This document shows positions 36,465 to 46,100 of a DNA stretch of 64,000 nt, in pieces. This DNA is from an uncultured Eubacteriales bacterium (GTDB taxonomy: Bacteria; Bacillota; Clostridia; Christensenellales; Aristaeellaceae), in NCBI GenBank assembly GCA_902793325.1, contig CADBCY010000008.1:62001-126000 (forward strand), read 5' to 3'. Position 1 is the stretch's first letter. Every line of letters begins with the position of its first letter. The notes beneath the pieces were generated by a model, which made no database searches, was not told where the DNA came from, and was given only the letters and a program-made list of their open reading frames with translations. A program made the position numbers and the translations under genes.

Positions 36465-36517
36465 ACCTGCCCCGGTGCGGCAATCTGCATGTCGCGGATC
36501 GTCGCATCGGGGCAGGT
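36465..36517. terminator. Hairpin between rho and the convergent membrane-protein gene
   Basis: ACCTGCCCCGGTGCG (36465-36479) pairs with CGCATCGGGGCAGGT (36503-36517) with one G-T pair; on the plus strand TCGTCATTTTGG follows. Serves rho and possibly the opposite gene. Confidence 0.65.
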
Positions 36518-36561
36518 TCGTCATTTTGGGTTCCGCGCGTTTCCGCCCGGGCGTTCGGTCG

Positions 36562-37137
36562 CTACTTGTCGAACATCTGGAAGCCGTTGCGCATGCCGGC
36601 GATGATGAAGAACGCCACCAGCGCCACGGCCATGGAGATGACCATGGCCATGCGGGCGCGGGGCAGCTTGCGGCCGCCCCAGCGCTCCAGGTAGCGGGGG
36701 GCGACCAGCGCCAGCACCGCGGCCAGCACCAGCGACCAGGTGCCCAGGTCCTCGCTGCCGAAGGTCAGCAGGGCGACGGCGATCAGGCCCACCGCCGCGC
36801 CGCCCAGGATCTGGTACAGGTTCCACTTGTCCTCGGGGATGGCGGCGATGCGCTTCTCCAGGTCGCTGGGCTCGGCGGGGGCGTCGTCGTCCTCGTCGTC
36901 CGCGTTGGCCCTGGGCCTGACCGGGGCGGGGGCGGGCGCCGCCGCCTCCGCGTCGTCCACGTAGGGCACGTCGCTCCAGTCCGGCTTCGGGGGCGCGTCC
37001 GCGGGCTCGGTCCGGCCCGGCAGGGCTTCGCCGCGCTGCAGCGCGCGCACGGCCTCCGCCTCCGCCCGCGCGATCTCCTCCGGGGTGGGGATGTGCCGGG
37101 GCTCGGCTTCGGGGTTGGGATGGTTGTTCTGTTCCAT
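36562..37137 (-). CDS. Membrane protein with acidic N-terminal tail, function unknown
   Basis: A 191-residue protein. Residues 1-105 are Pro/Ala/Asp/Glu-rich and likely disordered (PTPEEIARAEAEAVRALQRG inside), followed by DKWNLYQILGG and three membrane spans (about 112-132, 135-152, 162-185). The ATG at 37137 has GGAGG upstream and sits 35 bp after a good promoter. No family recognised. The build (disordered acidic part plus C-terminal membrane helices) echoes the acidic protein at 9248-11638 on a smaller scale. Confidence 0.75.
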   Translation of the reverse strand: MEQNNHPNPEAEPRHIPTPEEIARAEAEAVRALQRGEALPGRTEPADAPPKPDWSDVPYVDDAEAAAPAPAPVRPRANADDEDDDAPAEPSDLEKRIAAIPEDKWNLYQILGGAAVGLIAVALLTFGSEDLGTWSLVLAAVLALVAPRYLERWGGRKLPRARMAMVISMAVALVAFFIIAGMRNGFQMFDK

Positions 37138-37171
37138 GGCGATTCCTCCGCTCGCGTAATCTCTGCCCTCT

Positions 37172-37200
37172 ATTGTAGCACGGATTTGCCCGCCTGCCAA
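37172..37200 (-). promoter_or_regulatory. SigA-type promoter of the small membrane-protein gene
   Basis: Minus strand TTGGCA (37200-37195), 17-bp spacer, TACAAT (37177-37172). Confidence 0.75.
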
Positions 37201-37241
37201 GGACCTGCGCGGGATTCCGCGCCAAAGAATCGCAGCGACGG

Positions 37242-37273
37242 AAAAAGTGCCCGGAACCGCGGGGGTTCCGGGC
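37242..37273 (-). terminator. MFS gene terminator
   Basis: Minus strand perfect 10-bp stem GCCCGGAACC/GGTTCCGGGC (37249-37273), then A-CTTTTTCC: a textbook intrinsic terminator 15 bp after the MFS stop. Confidence 0.88.
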
Positions 37274-37287
37274 GCGAACGGCCTTCG

Positions 37288-38460
37288 CTATGCCTGCCCG
37301 GCCTTCAGCCGGTTCACGCGCTCGGTCATGACGAGCAGCAGCAGCGCGAACAGCGCGAGGTAGAAGGGGTAGAGGCGCAGCGAGAAGCGGTTCGCCAGCA
37401 CGCCGAACAGCGGCGGCATGAAGGTGCTGCCCGTGTAGGCCGAGGCCATCTGGATGCCGATGATGGCCTGCGAGTTCTCCTCGCCGAAGTTGAAGGGCGT
37501 GGCGTGAATGATGGACGGGTACACCGGCGCGCAGCCGAGCCCGATCACGATGAGGCCCGCCAGCGCGGGCAGCGTGCCGGAGACCGGCAGCATCACCAGC
37601 AGCGTGCCGGCGAGCATCACGCCCACGCCGATGCGGATCATGCGCTTGTCGCCCATGCGGTCCGCCACGAAGCCGTTCAGGAACCGGCCGAAGGTGATGC
37701 CCAGGTAGAACAGCGACGCGAACCGCGCCGCGGTGCCGGGGTCCACGCCCCGCGCCTCCGCCAGGTAGCTGCTGGCCCACAGGCCCGTGGTGGTCTCCGC
37801 CGCGCAGTAGCCCAGGAAGGCCAGCAGTATGGCCGGCACGCCGGGGATGCGCAACGCGCCGCGGAGCCCCAGCAGGGGCCGGTCCGCGCCCGCGCCGCCG
37901 CCCTGCGCGCCCCGGCGCTCCTTCCACAGCGGCAGCGTGGCGAACAGCACCGCCGTGAGCGCGACCTGCAGGATGGACACCGTGCGGTAGCCGCCCTGCC
38001 AGTTGTCGCCGCGGCTCAGCCACGCACCCATGATGTACGGGCTGATGGACGCGCCCACGCCCCAGAAGCAGTGCAGCCAGCTCATGTGGCGGGAGCTGTA
38101 GTGGAGCGCGACGTAGTTGTTCAGCGCGGCGTCCACCGCGCCCGCGCCCAGGCCGTAGGGGATGCCCCACAGGCACAGCGCCGTCACGGAGCCGGAGACG
38201 GAAAAGCCGAACAGCGCCGCGGCGGTCATGGCCACGCTGACGGCGGTGACCAGCCCGGTGCCCAGCTTTCGGGTCAGCCGCTCCGACAGCAGGCTGGAGG
38301 CGATGGTGCCCCCGGCGATGATCATCGAGATCAGCCCCGCCATGGACAGCGGCGCGCCGAACTGAATGCGCATCACCGGCCACGCGGACCCCAGCAGGGA
38401 GTCCGGCAGGCCGAGGCTGATGAAGGCGATGTAGATGATGGCGAGCAGCAGCGTAAACAT
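37288..38460 (-). CDS. MFS transporter
   Basis: A 390-residue protein with 12 predicted spans. It begins MFTLLLAIIYIAFISLGLPD; the GLPDSLLGSAWP segment, the SWLHCFWGVGASISPYIMG loop and the GRFLNG...ADRMGDKRM cytoplasmic loop resemble the FHS/YfkF-type sugar and drug transporters. Substrate unknown. The ATG has GGAGG upstream. Divergent from an AraC-type regulator with a direct-repeat operator between them, so regulated import or export of the regulator's ligand is likely (inference). Confidence 0.9.
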   Translation of the reverse strand: MFTLLLAIIYIAFISLGLPDSLLGSAWPVMRIQFGAPLSMAGLISMIIAGGTIASSLLSERLTRKLGTGLVTAVSVAMTAAALFGFSVSGSVTALCLWGIPYGLGAGAVDAALNNYVALHYSSRHMSWLHCFWGVGASISPYIMGAWLSRGDNWQGGYRTVSILQVALTAVLFATLPLWKERRGAQGGGAGADRPLLGLRGALRIPGVPAILLAFLGYCAAETTTGLWASSYLAEARGVDPGTAARFASLFYLGITFGRFLNGFVADRMGDKRMIRIGVGVMLAGTLLVMLPVSGTLPALAGLIVIGLGCAPVYPSIIHATPFNFGEENSQAIIGIQMASAYTGSTFMPPLFGVLANRFSLRLYPFYLALFALLLLVMTERVNRLKAGQA

Positions 38461-38485
38461 AATCCGTTCCTCCGCCGCCGGCCGC

Positions 38486-38514
38486 TTGACGGGCCGGCGC
38501 TTTTATACTATCAT
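38486..38514 (+). promoter_or_regulatory. Candidate promoter of the AraC-type gene
   Basis: TTGACG (38486-38491), 17-bp spacer, TATCAT (38509-38514). The -10 falls inside the first operator repeat, which would allow autoregulation. Confidence 0.45.
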
Positions 38515-38554
38515 TATACAGACAGTATCGCGCCTCTGCTATCAGTATACAGCC
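38508..38554. promoter_or_regulatory. AraC-type direct-repeat operator and MFS promoter region
   Basis: CTATCATTATACAGAC (38508-38523) recurs as CTATCAGTATACAGCC (38539-38554), 14 of 16 identical and exactly 31 bp apart, about three helical turns. On the minus strand the first repeat holds TATAAT (38518-38513), the probable MFS -10, while the second covers its -35 position, which is otherwise a poor match. That layout suits an activator that replaces -35 recognition. Confidence 0.65.
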
Positions 38555-38579
38555 GGATAATGGGAGGATATGGACCAAT

Positions 38580-39476
38580 ATGATCGAGATTCGCACCACC
38601 ATCGACCGCGATACGCTGGAGGAGACCGCGGAATCCGTCACCGGCGATTTTCCCTACCGCGGCAACCGCGACATCCTCGAGGCGCGGGGCGTGGGGCTGT
38701 GCCCGTGGCACTGGCACAACGAGGTGGAGCTGTTCTACATCGAAAAGGGCAGCCTGCGCTACACCCTGCCCGGCGTCGTGCGGGACTTCGCGCCGGGGGA
38801 CGTGGGGTTCGTGAACGCCAACGTGCTGCACATGACCCAGTGCCTGGGGCCGGTGCGCTGCGAGCAGCAGGAGCACATCTTCCTGCCCCGGCTGGTGGCG
38901 GGGACGCCGGGCGGCGCCATCGAGCGGCGCTACGTGCTGCCGCTGCTGCAAAACAAAGAGGCCGAGCTGCTGCACATCCCGGCGGACCATCCGCGCGCGG
39001 AGGCGCTGCGCCGCGCCATGGACCGGGCCTTTGAGGCCTTCCAGCGCCAGGAGGCGGGGTTCGAGCTGCGGATTCGCGCGGAGCTGGGCGCGCTGTGGCT
39101 GGCGCTGCTGGAGATGGCGCCGCAGGCCGCGGGGCGGCGGGGCGGGGCCGACGACGAGCGGGTGAAGGCCATGCTGCGCTGCATCGAGGCGAACTACGGC
39201 GAGCGCCTGACCCTGGCGGACATCGCCGCCGCGGCCAGCGTGAGCCCGCGGGAGGCCACCCGCTGCTTTCGCCGTCGGCTGGGTACCACGCCGGTGGAGT
39301 ACCTGCTGGACTACCGCGTGGACCGCGCCGCCGAGCTGCTGCGGGGCGGCGAGCGCAGCGTCACCGAGATCGCGCTCGGCTGCGGCTTCGCCACGTCCAG
39401 CTACTTCGGCAAGGTCTTTCGCCAGCGCATGGGCGCCTCCCCCCTGGCGTACAGGAAGGGGCGGGCGCAGGCGTGA
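38580..39476 (+). CDS. AraC family transcriptional regulator
   Basis: A 298-residue protein with an N-terminal cupin-like ligand domain (about 25-130; CPWHWHNEVELFYIEKGSL, then FAPGDVGFVNANVLH) and a C-terminal pair of helix-turn-helix motifs (about 195-295; LTLADIAAAASVSPREATRCF and SVTEIALGCGFATSSYFGKVF). It probably controls the divergent MFS gene and itself through the repeats at 38508-38554. GGGAGG lies 12 bases before the ATG, a slightly long gap. Ligand unknown; the WHWHNEVEL cupin segment is typical of sugar-responsive members. Confidence 0.92.
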   Translation: MIEIRTTIDRDTLEETAESVTGDFPYRGNRDILEARGVGLCPWHWHNEVELFYIEKGSLRYTLPGVVRDFAPGDVGFVNANVLHMTQCLGPVRCEQQEHIFLPRLVAGTPGGAIERRYVLPLLQNKEAELLHIPADHPRAEALRRAMDRAFEAFQRQEAGFELRIRAELGALWLALLEMAPQAAGRRGGADDERVKAMLRCIEANYGERLTLADIAAAASVSPREATRCFRRRLGTTPVEYLLDYRVDRAAELLRGGERSVTEIALGCGFATSSYFGKVFRQRMGASPLAYRKGRAQA

Positions 39477-39506
39477 CGCGGGCGCCGACGGGGCCCGCGA
39501 CCGCGG

Positions 39507-39538
39507 AGGCTTCCCGAAAGGGCCGCTGATGGAAGCCT
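39507..39538. terminator. Weak hairpin between AraC-type and SNF2 genes
   Basis: AGGCTTCC (39507-39514) pairs with GGAAGCCT (39531-39538). It lies between the convergent genes; no T-run on either strand, so its role as terminator is uncertain. Confidence 0.35.
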
Positions 39539-39593
39539 TCGCCCGCGGCGTCGGGCCGCCCGGCGGAGCGCGGTTTGCGGCAGGACGGGCCCC

Positions 39594-41387
39594 TTATTCC
39601 CCGCTCTCCTCCGCCAGCCGTTCCACCAGTTGGCGGATGCGGTCGCGGGCCTGGGACTGCTGGAGGAACTGATCCTCCGGGGTCTGGGGCCTGTCGCCCA
39701 TGATGGCCACGAACTGGCTGACCTTCAGGCCCAGGGCGTCCTGCATGTCCCGGTCGCTGCCGCGGGGGCTGACCAGGTAGTAGCACAGCAGGGAATCCCG
39801 CTGGCCGATGCGGTGCGCGCGGTCCTCGGCCTGGCTGTGTACGGCGGGGGACCAGTCCAATTCGCCGAACACCACGCAGGTGGCCCGCTGCAGATTCAGC
39901 CCGCTGGCCGAGCGCAGGGACACGCACAGCAGGTCCGTCTTGCCCTCCATGAACGCCTGCGCGGCCTCGTCCTTCTGGCGGTCCGTCTCCCGGCCCGTGA
40001 TGAACTTCGGCCGGAAGGCCCGCAGCTCCTTTTTATAAATGTCCATCACCGCGTGGTGGTGGGCCATCAGCAGCACCTGCTCGCCGCCCTCCAGCAGCGC
40101 GCGCACGAACGCGCACACGAAGGGCGCCTTGGCGATGCCCGTGGCCTGGCGCTGCTGCTGGCAGATGGCGTCCTCGATGAGCGCGCGGCGGGAGGGATCG
40201 TCGGTGCTGCGCAGCAGCCGGAGCTGCCCGGCCACCGGCTTCATCAGCTCCCGGTACAGCGCGTCGTCCCAGTCGATCTCCTGCACCAGGCGGCGCTTGG
40301 GGGCCAGCTCCGCGAGCACGTCGCGCTTCAGCCGGCGCAGCATGAGCCCCTCGCTGCGCAGGTAGTCGCCCAATAGCTCGGGCTTGGCGACGATGGCGCT
40401 GTTGTAGCCGTAGCACCACTCGCGGCTGAAGCTCTCCCAGTCGCCCAGGAAGTGGAAGTCGATGATGTTTACCACGTTCCAGATCTCGCCGCCGTGGTTG
40501 TAGATGGGCGTGCCGGACAGCCCGATGCAGTTCTCGCAGGCCTCGGACAGCAGGCTCGCGGCGCTGTACTTGCCGGTGCCGTTGCGGCGCAGCTCCTGCA
40601 TCTCGTCGAAGATCACCGTGCGAAAGCCCAGCCCCGGCAGCACGTCCTTCCAGCCGCGCAGCAGCAGGTAGTGGACGATGTACACGTCCGCCTCCGGCAG
40701 GGCGTAGGGGGTGAGCCCGCGGATCACGTGCACCCGCAGCCGGCCGTCCGGGGACAGGAAGCGCTCCACCTCCCGCTGCCAGTTGCGGATCAGGTGGGGC
40801 GGCACCACCAGCACGGCGGGGTAGGCCGCGGTGGTGGCCAGGAACGCCAGCGCCTGCACCGTCTTGCCCAGGCCCATCTCGTCCGCCAGCAGGCAGCGCC
40901 GCGTGGAGAGCAGGAAGCCCAGCCCCTGCTTCTGGAAGGGCAGCAGCTCCCCGGCGAAGGTCTCCGCGGGCGGCGTGGCCGTCTCCGGCATGGACAGCGC
41001 CCGCTCCCGCCGCACGGCGTACTCCCGCGCGTCCGCGAGCGCGCTCTCCCAGCGGGCGCGGTCGGTCGCCTTGATCTCCAGCGGATAGCGCAGCATCAGC
41101 CAGTTCAGGTCGCCGATGATCCTGCGGTGCGCGGTGAAGCGCGCCACGCCCCGGCCCCGGCCGTCGCAGCCGGGAAACAGCCGCTTGGCCAGCTCCGTCA
41201 CGCAGGGGTCGCCCTTGATGGTCCAGCACCGCGAGCGCCGGTTGTAGGACAGCGTGCCGTAGGTGCGCACGCCTCCCGGCGCGTCCTGCAGGTAGGCGGG
41301 GAATTCCGGCGCGGAGGGATAGTCGTCGTAGTCGTAGTCGTCCATGGTGATGGCGCCCTCGCCGGTGTACTCGTATTCGTCCGTCAC
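39594..41387 (-). CDS. SNF2-family DEAD-like helicase/translocase
   Basis: A 597-residue ATP-driven DNA translocase. It has an N-terminal acidic segment, a small HARP-like or accessory region (about 35-130), then LLADEMGLGKT (Walker A, near 172-176), VIFDEMQEL (motif II), LSGTPIYNHGGEIW (III), and the C-terminal lobe with LLMAHHHAVMDIYKKEL, SLRSASGLNLQRA (V) and QAEDRAHRIGQ (VI). The architecture resembles SMARCAL1/HepA-type remodelling helicases. The start GTG at 41387 overlaps the upstream stop in a GTGA quartet, so it is coupled to the nuclease-like gene. Other starts (ATG at 41345) lie inside the acidic segment. Role in repair, replication restart or defence is open. Confidence 0.88.
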   Translation of the reverse strand: MTDEYEYTGEGAITMDDYDYDDYPSAPEFPAYLQDAPGGVRTYGTLSYNRRSRCWTIKGDPCVTELAKRLFPGCDGRGRGVARFTAHRRIIGDLNWLMLRYPLEIKATDRARWESALADAREYAVRRERALSMPETATPPAETFAGELLPFQKQGLGFLLSTRRCLLADEMGLGKTVQALAFLATTAAYPAVLVVPPHLIRNWQREVERFLSPDGRLRVHVIRGLTPYALPEADVYIVHYLLLRGWKDVLPGLGFRTVIFDEMQELRRNGTGKYSAASLLSEACENCIGLSGTPIYNHGGEIWNVVNIIDFHFLGDWESFSREWCYGYNSAIVAKPELLGDYLRSEGLMLRRLKRDVLAELAPKRRLVQEIDWDDALYRELMKPVAGQLRLLRSTDDPSRRALIEDAICQQQRQATGIAKAPFVCAFVRALLEGGEQVLLMAHHHAVMDIYKKELRAFRPKFITGRETDRQKDEAAQAFMEGKTDLLCVSLRSASGLNLQRATCVVFGELDWSPAVHSQAEDRAHRIGQRDSLLCYYLVSPRGSDRDMQDALGLKVSQFVAIMGDRPQTPEDQFLQQSQARDRIRQLVERLAEESGE

Positions 41388-41791
41388 GGCAGCGCCACCC
41401 CCCACAGTCGGTTCAGGGAGACCAGCCGCACCGGCTTGCCGTCGAGCGCCGCGGGCAGGGGCAGCGACTTCTGCGCCACCACCACGATGCCCTCCAGCGC
41501 GTCGAAGGCCAGGTAGCGGGCCAACTGGTCGCGGAGCGCGCGGGCGACGGGGCGGCCCTTCTTTACCTCGATGCCGATGCGCCCCACGCGAAAGTCCACC
41601 CGGCAGCGCGGGCCGAGGCGGTACTCGTGGTCATAGCAAAGCCCCGCGGCGGCCAGCGCCGCGGCGATCTCGCCGTGGATGTCGTATTCGCCCGGTTCGG
41701 CCGGCACCCGCAGCGCCGCCAGCGCGTCGGCCACGCGGGCGATTTCCCGCTCGACGGCCGCGTCGGCCCTACATGATGATGCTCGAATCAA
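41384..41791 (-). CDS. Small PD-(D/E)XK nuclease-like protein
   Basis: A 135-residue protein. The core RCRVDFRVGRIGIEVKKG gives the D...E-x-K pattern of PD-(D/E)XK nucleases, with a preceding YDIHGEIAAALAAAGL helix and a following QLARYLAF segment that matches the Q-x3-Y helix often seen after the active site. That supports a nuclease fold, not proven activity. The likely start is TTG at 41791 (GGAG eight bases upstream), overlapping the RluA gene by 23 bp; its stop overlaps the SNF2 start by 4 bp. The two form a coupled pair. Confidence 0.65.
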   Translation of the reverse strand: MIRASSCRADAAVEREIARVADALAALRVPAEPGEYDIHGEIAAALAAAGLCYDHEYRLGPRCRVDFRVGRIGIEVKKGRPVARALRDQLARYLAFDALEGIVVVAQKSLPLPAALDGKPVRLVSLNRLWGVALP

Positions 41792-42752
41792 AGTCCTGCT
41801 CCTGAAAGTGAACCTGTTTTATGATCTGCGCCGCGGTGAGTGACCCGCCCTCCGCGCTCCCCGGCGCGTCCGCGTTCCCGAGCAGCGCCGCCAGCGCCGC
41901 CGGCAGGGGAGAGGCGCGCTCGACGACCTCCCCGGTGACGGGGTGGGTCAGCCGGATCGACGCCGAGTGCAGCGCAAAGCGGCCCGGCAGGCGGGCGTCC
42001 TCGGTCCCGTAGAGGAAGTCCCCGGACACGGGATGGCCCAGCGAGGCCAGGTGCACGCGGATCTGGTGGGTGCGGCCGGTCATGAGCCGCAGCCGCACGA
42101 GCGAGTGCGCCGCGCCGGACAGCAACGTCCGGTAGCGGGTCACGGCGAGCTTTCCCCGGACGGGGTCGATCACCCGGCGCACGCTGGCGGCGTCGATCTT
42201 GGCGATGGGGGCGTCGATCACGCCCTCGCCGGTCATCCTGCCGTCCACCACCGCCAGGTATTCCCGCCGGAAGGCCTCGGTGTGCAGCTGCCGCTGCAAC
42301 AGCTGGCAGGCGTGGGCGTGCTTCGCCGCGGCCATCAGCCCGCTGGTGCCCCGGTCCAGCCGGTTCAGCGGCCGGAACACGAAGCCGGGCACGTTGCGGT
42401 AGCGCCAGGCCAGCCGGTTCTCCAGCGTGGGCTCCGTCTGCTTCGGGGAGCACTGGCAGGCCAGCGGCGCGGGCTTGTCGAGGATGAGCAGGTCGTCGTC
42501 CTCCCACACCACGTCCACCGGCGTCGGGTCGGGCGCGACGGGGTCCCGCTCCGGCTCCGCCAGCGTCACGCTGACCTCGTCCCCCGGCCGGAGCGCGTAG
42601 TTCGCGTGCACCGGCGCGCCGTTCACCCGCAGCCCGCCCCGGACCTTGAGCGCGGCGAACTGATGGCAGGACACGCCCATGTCCCCCCGCACGAAGAACT
42701 TCACGGGGCGGCCCGCGTCCTTCCCGGCGGCAATGGCGGTGAGCGTGCGCAT
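41769..42752 (-). CDS. RluA-family pseudouridine synthase
   Basis: A 327-residue protein with an S4-like RNA-binding start (about 1-65, GLRVNGAPVHANYALRPGDEV) and the catalytic domain with LNRLDRGTSGLMAAAK, whose Asp is the nucleophile, and TGRTHQIRVHLASLG. This is the second RluA-type enzyme in the window; the 'NRLDRGTSG' variant is common in RluC/YlyB-like paralogues of unknown target. ATG 42752 has GGAGG six bases upstream. It is the first gene of the RluA-nuclease-SNF2 string and has an extra C-terminal tail of about 45 residues. Confidence 0.88.
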   Translation of the reverse strand: MRTLTAIAAGKDAGRPVKFFVRGDMGVSCHQFAALKVRGGLRVNGAPVHANYALRPGDEVSVTLAEPERDPVAPDPTPVDVVWEDDDLLILDKPAPLACQCSPKQTEPTLENRLAWRYRNVPGFVFRPLNRLDRGTSGLMAAAKHAHACQLLQRQLHTEAFRREYLAVVDGRMTGEGVIDAPIAKIDAASVRRVIDPVRGKLAVTRYRTLLSGAAHSLVRLRLMTGRTHQIRVHLASLGHPVSGDFLYGTEDARLPGRFALHSASIRLTHPVTGEVVERASPLPAALAALLGNADAPGSAEGGSLTAAQIIKQVHFQEQDFDSSIIM

Positions 42753-42860
42753 AGGCAACCTCCGGCGGAATGATAGCTACCATAGGATGGCCTAATCATT
42801 ATAATATCATTCGTCCGATCGCGTCAACGTAAAGTTTCCCGCATTTTTCGGGGGAAACCA

Positions 42861-42888
42861 TTTACAAATCCGGGAAAGCGGTTATAAT
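42861..42888 (+). promoter_or_regulatory. ileS promoter
   Basis: TTTACA (42861-42866), 16-bp spacer, TATAAT (42883-42888), directly upstream of the T-box leader. Confidence 0.75.
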
Positions 42889-42892
42889 AAAA

Positions 42893-43148
42893 GCAGGAAT
42901 ACATCCGCGATGACGAGGAGCGCCCATGATGGCGCGGCGCACAGCGAGCCGGAGCACGGTGCGAGTCCGGCGGCCGCCGTCCTGGGGAATCACCTCCGAG
43001 CCGCGGGTCGAGGGCGGGGCATCGCCCCTGCCGCCAGGCCCGCCGGGCGCGCCCGATACAGCGCAGGCAAGCGGACGCGCGGAGGCGCGTCAATTTGGGT
43101 GGTACCGCGAACGACTTCGTCCCAAGGTGGATGAGGCCGATTTTTATT
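42893..43148 (+). promoter_or_regulatory. T-box leader, isoleucine specific
   Basis: Untranslated RNA that senses uncharged tRNA-Ile. The conserved T-box sequence GGTGGTACCGCG is at 43098-43109 and pairs with the tRNA acceptor end. Upstream, a long GC-rich stem I contains GGGGAATCACC; ATC (42989-42991), in the position expected after a purine stretch, is the probable Ile specifier codon. A T-rich segment (GATTTTTATTT) follows before the ileS ribosome site. The open frame through this region belongs to the RNA, not to the protein. Confidence 0.9.
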
Positions 43149-43162
43149 TGGAGGGAACGCGA

Positions 43163-46100
43163 ATGATCGAGAAGGTATCCACGGCCCTGGACTTCCTGAC
43201 GCGCGAGAAGGAAGTCATCAAGTTCTGGAACGAGAACCATATCTTCGAAAAGTCCATCGAGCAGCGGGAGGGGAACGAGGTGTTCACCTTCTTCGACGGC
43301 CCGCCCACGGCCAACGGCAAGCCGCACATCGGCCACATCGAGACCCGCGCCATCAAGGATCTCATCCCCCGCTACCAGACCATGAAGGGCAAGAAGGTGC
43401 TGCGCAAGGCGGGCTGGGATACCCACGGCCTGCCCGTGGAGCTGGAGGTCGAGAAGCAGCTCGGCCTGGACGGCAAGGAGCAGATCGAGCAGTACGGCAT
43501 CGAGCCCTTCATCAAGGAGTGCAAGAAGTCCGTCTGGAAGTACAAGGGCGAGTGGGAGAAGATGTCCGAGCGCGTCGGCTACTGGGCCGACATGGAAAAC
43601 CCCTACATCACCTATGACGACAACTACATCGAGTCCGTGTGGTGGAGCCTGAAGCAGATCGCCGACATGGGCCTGCTGTACAAGGGCCACAAGGTGGTGC
43701 CCTACTGCCCGCGCTGCGGCACCGCGCTGTCCAGCCACGAGGTCTCCCAGGGCTACAAGGAGGTCAAGGAGCGCTCCGCCGTGGTGCGCTTCAAGGTCGT
43801 CGGCGAGGACAACACCTACATCTACGCCTGGACCACCACCCCCTGGACGCTGCCCAGCAACGTGGCGCTGTGCGTGAACCCGGACGAGACGTACGCCCGG
43901 TTCGACTACGACGGCCGCACCGTCATCATGGCCGACCCGCTGATCGCCAAGGTGCTGGGCGAGGACGCCGTGGTGGAGAACAAGACCACCTTCCCCGGCC
44001 GCGAGCTGGTGGGCCTGCGCTACGAGCCGCTGTTCGACTTCCAGCGCGAGGCCATCAAGGGCGTGGAGAACGAGGAGAACGCCTGGACGGTGGTGGCCGA
44101 CGGCTACGTCACCATGACCGACGGCACCGGCGTGGTGCACCAGGCGCCCGCCTTCGGCGAGGACGACGCCCGCGTGGGCCGCGAGAACCACATCCCCTTC
44201 CTGCAGATGGTGAACACCCGCGGCGAGATGACCGAGGGCACCCACTGGCCCGGCGTGTTCGTGAAGAAGGCCGACCCGATGATCCTGGAGGAGCTGGAAA
44301 GGGAAGGCAAGCTGGTCTCCGCGCCGTACTTCACCCACGACTACCCGTTCTGCTGGCGCTGCGACACCCCGCTGATCTACTACGCCCGCAGCACCTGGTT
44401 CATCCGCATGACCGAGGTCCGCGACCAGCTGGTGGCCAACAACAACACCGTGAACTGGTACCCGGACAACATCCGCGAGGGCCGCTTCGGCAACTTCCTG
44501 GAGAACGTCATCGACTGGGGCCTGTCCCGCGAGCGCTACTGGGGCACGCCGCTGCCGGTGTGGGTGTGCGCGGACTGCGGCAGGATCCACGTGATCGGCT
44601 CCCGCGCGGAGCTTCGGGAGATGGGCCGGGACGTGCCGGCGGACATCGAGCTGCACCGCCCCTACATCGACGCCGTGACGCTGACCTGCCCGGCCTGCGG
44701 CGGCGCCATGAAGCGCACCCCGGAGGTCATCGACTGCTGGTACGATTCCGGCTCCATGCCCTTCGCCCAGTGGCACTATCCCTTTGAGAACAGGGAGGTC
44801 TTCGAGGAGAACTTCCCCGCGAACTTCATCTCCGAGGCCATCGACCAGACCCGCGGCTGGTTCTACACGCTCATGGCCATCTCCACGCTCATCTTCCACC
44901 GCGCGCCTTACGAGAACGTGGTGGTGATGGGCCACGTGCAGGACAAGGACGGCCGCAAGATGTCCAAGCACCTCGGCAACGTCGTCGATCCCTGGGACGT
45001 GTTGAATCGCCAGGGCGCCGACGCCGTGCGCTGGTACTTCTACGCCACCAGCGCGCCGTGGCTGCCCACCCGCTTCAGCCACGAGCTGGTCAGCGAGATG
45101 CAGTCGAAGTTCATGGGCACGCTGTGGAACACCTACGCCTTCTTCTGCATGTACGCCGCCATCGACGGCTACGACCCGGCCGAACACGCCGCCGACCCGA
45201 AGGATCTCACCCTGATGGACCGCTGGGCCCTCTCGAAGCTCAACAGCCTGGTGAAGTTCGTGGACGAGGGCATGGCCGAGTACAGGATCTTCGAAACCGC
45301 CCGCGCCATCCAGGGCTTCGTGGACGAGCTGTCCAACTGGTACGTGCGCCTGTCCAAGTCGCGCTTCTGGGGCAAGGACTGGACCGGCGACAAGCGCGCC
45401 GCCTATCACACGCTGTACACCGTGCTGGTGACGCTGTGCAAGGTCGCCGCGCCGTACATCCCCTTCATGACCGAGAGCATGTACCGCAACCTGGTGGCCG
45501 GCGTCGTCGAGGGCGCGCCGGAGTCCGTGCACCTGTGCGATTTCCCCGTCGCCGACGAGGCGCAGATCGACCGCGCGCTCGAGGCGGAGATGGACGAGGT
45601 CGCCCAGGCCGTGCAGCTGGGCCGCGCCGCCCGCAGCGCCGCCAACATCAAGGTGCGCCAGGCGCTGGGCACGCTGTACGTGAAGGGCGCCGCGCTGGGC
45701 GAGGAGTACGCCGCGCTGATCCGCGACGAGCTGAACGTGGAGGAGATCCGGTTCGTGGACGACGCCCGCGCCTTCACCACCTACCAGATCAAGCCCCAGC
45801 TGCGCACCCTGGGCCGGCGGTACGGCAAGCTGGTGCCCGCCATCGGCGAGTACCTGAAGGCCGTGGACGGCAGCGCCTTCGTGGACGCGCTGAACCGCGA
45901 CGGCGCCGTGCGGTTCGAAATCGACGGCAATCCCGTGGAGCTGTCGGCGGACGACTGCCTGATCGAGCCCGCCCAGAAGCCGGGCTTCATGGCTCAGACC
46001 GAGGGCGACATGACCGTGGTCATCGACACCAACCTGACCCCGGCGCTGATCGAGAAGGGCTTCGTGCGCGAGGTCATCTCCAAGCTGCAGACCATGCGCA

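Noticed and set aside
42926-43162. In-frame upstream extension of ileS
   Set aside because: The region is the T-box RNA with an exact GGTGGTACCGCG element; the family N-terminus begins at 43163 with its own ribosome site.
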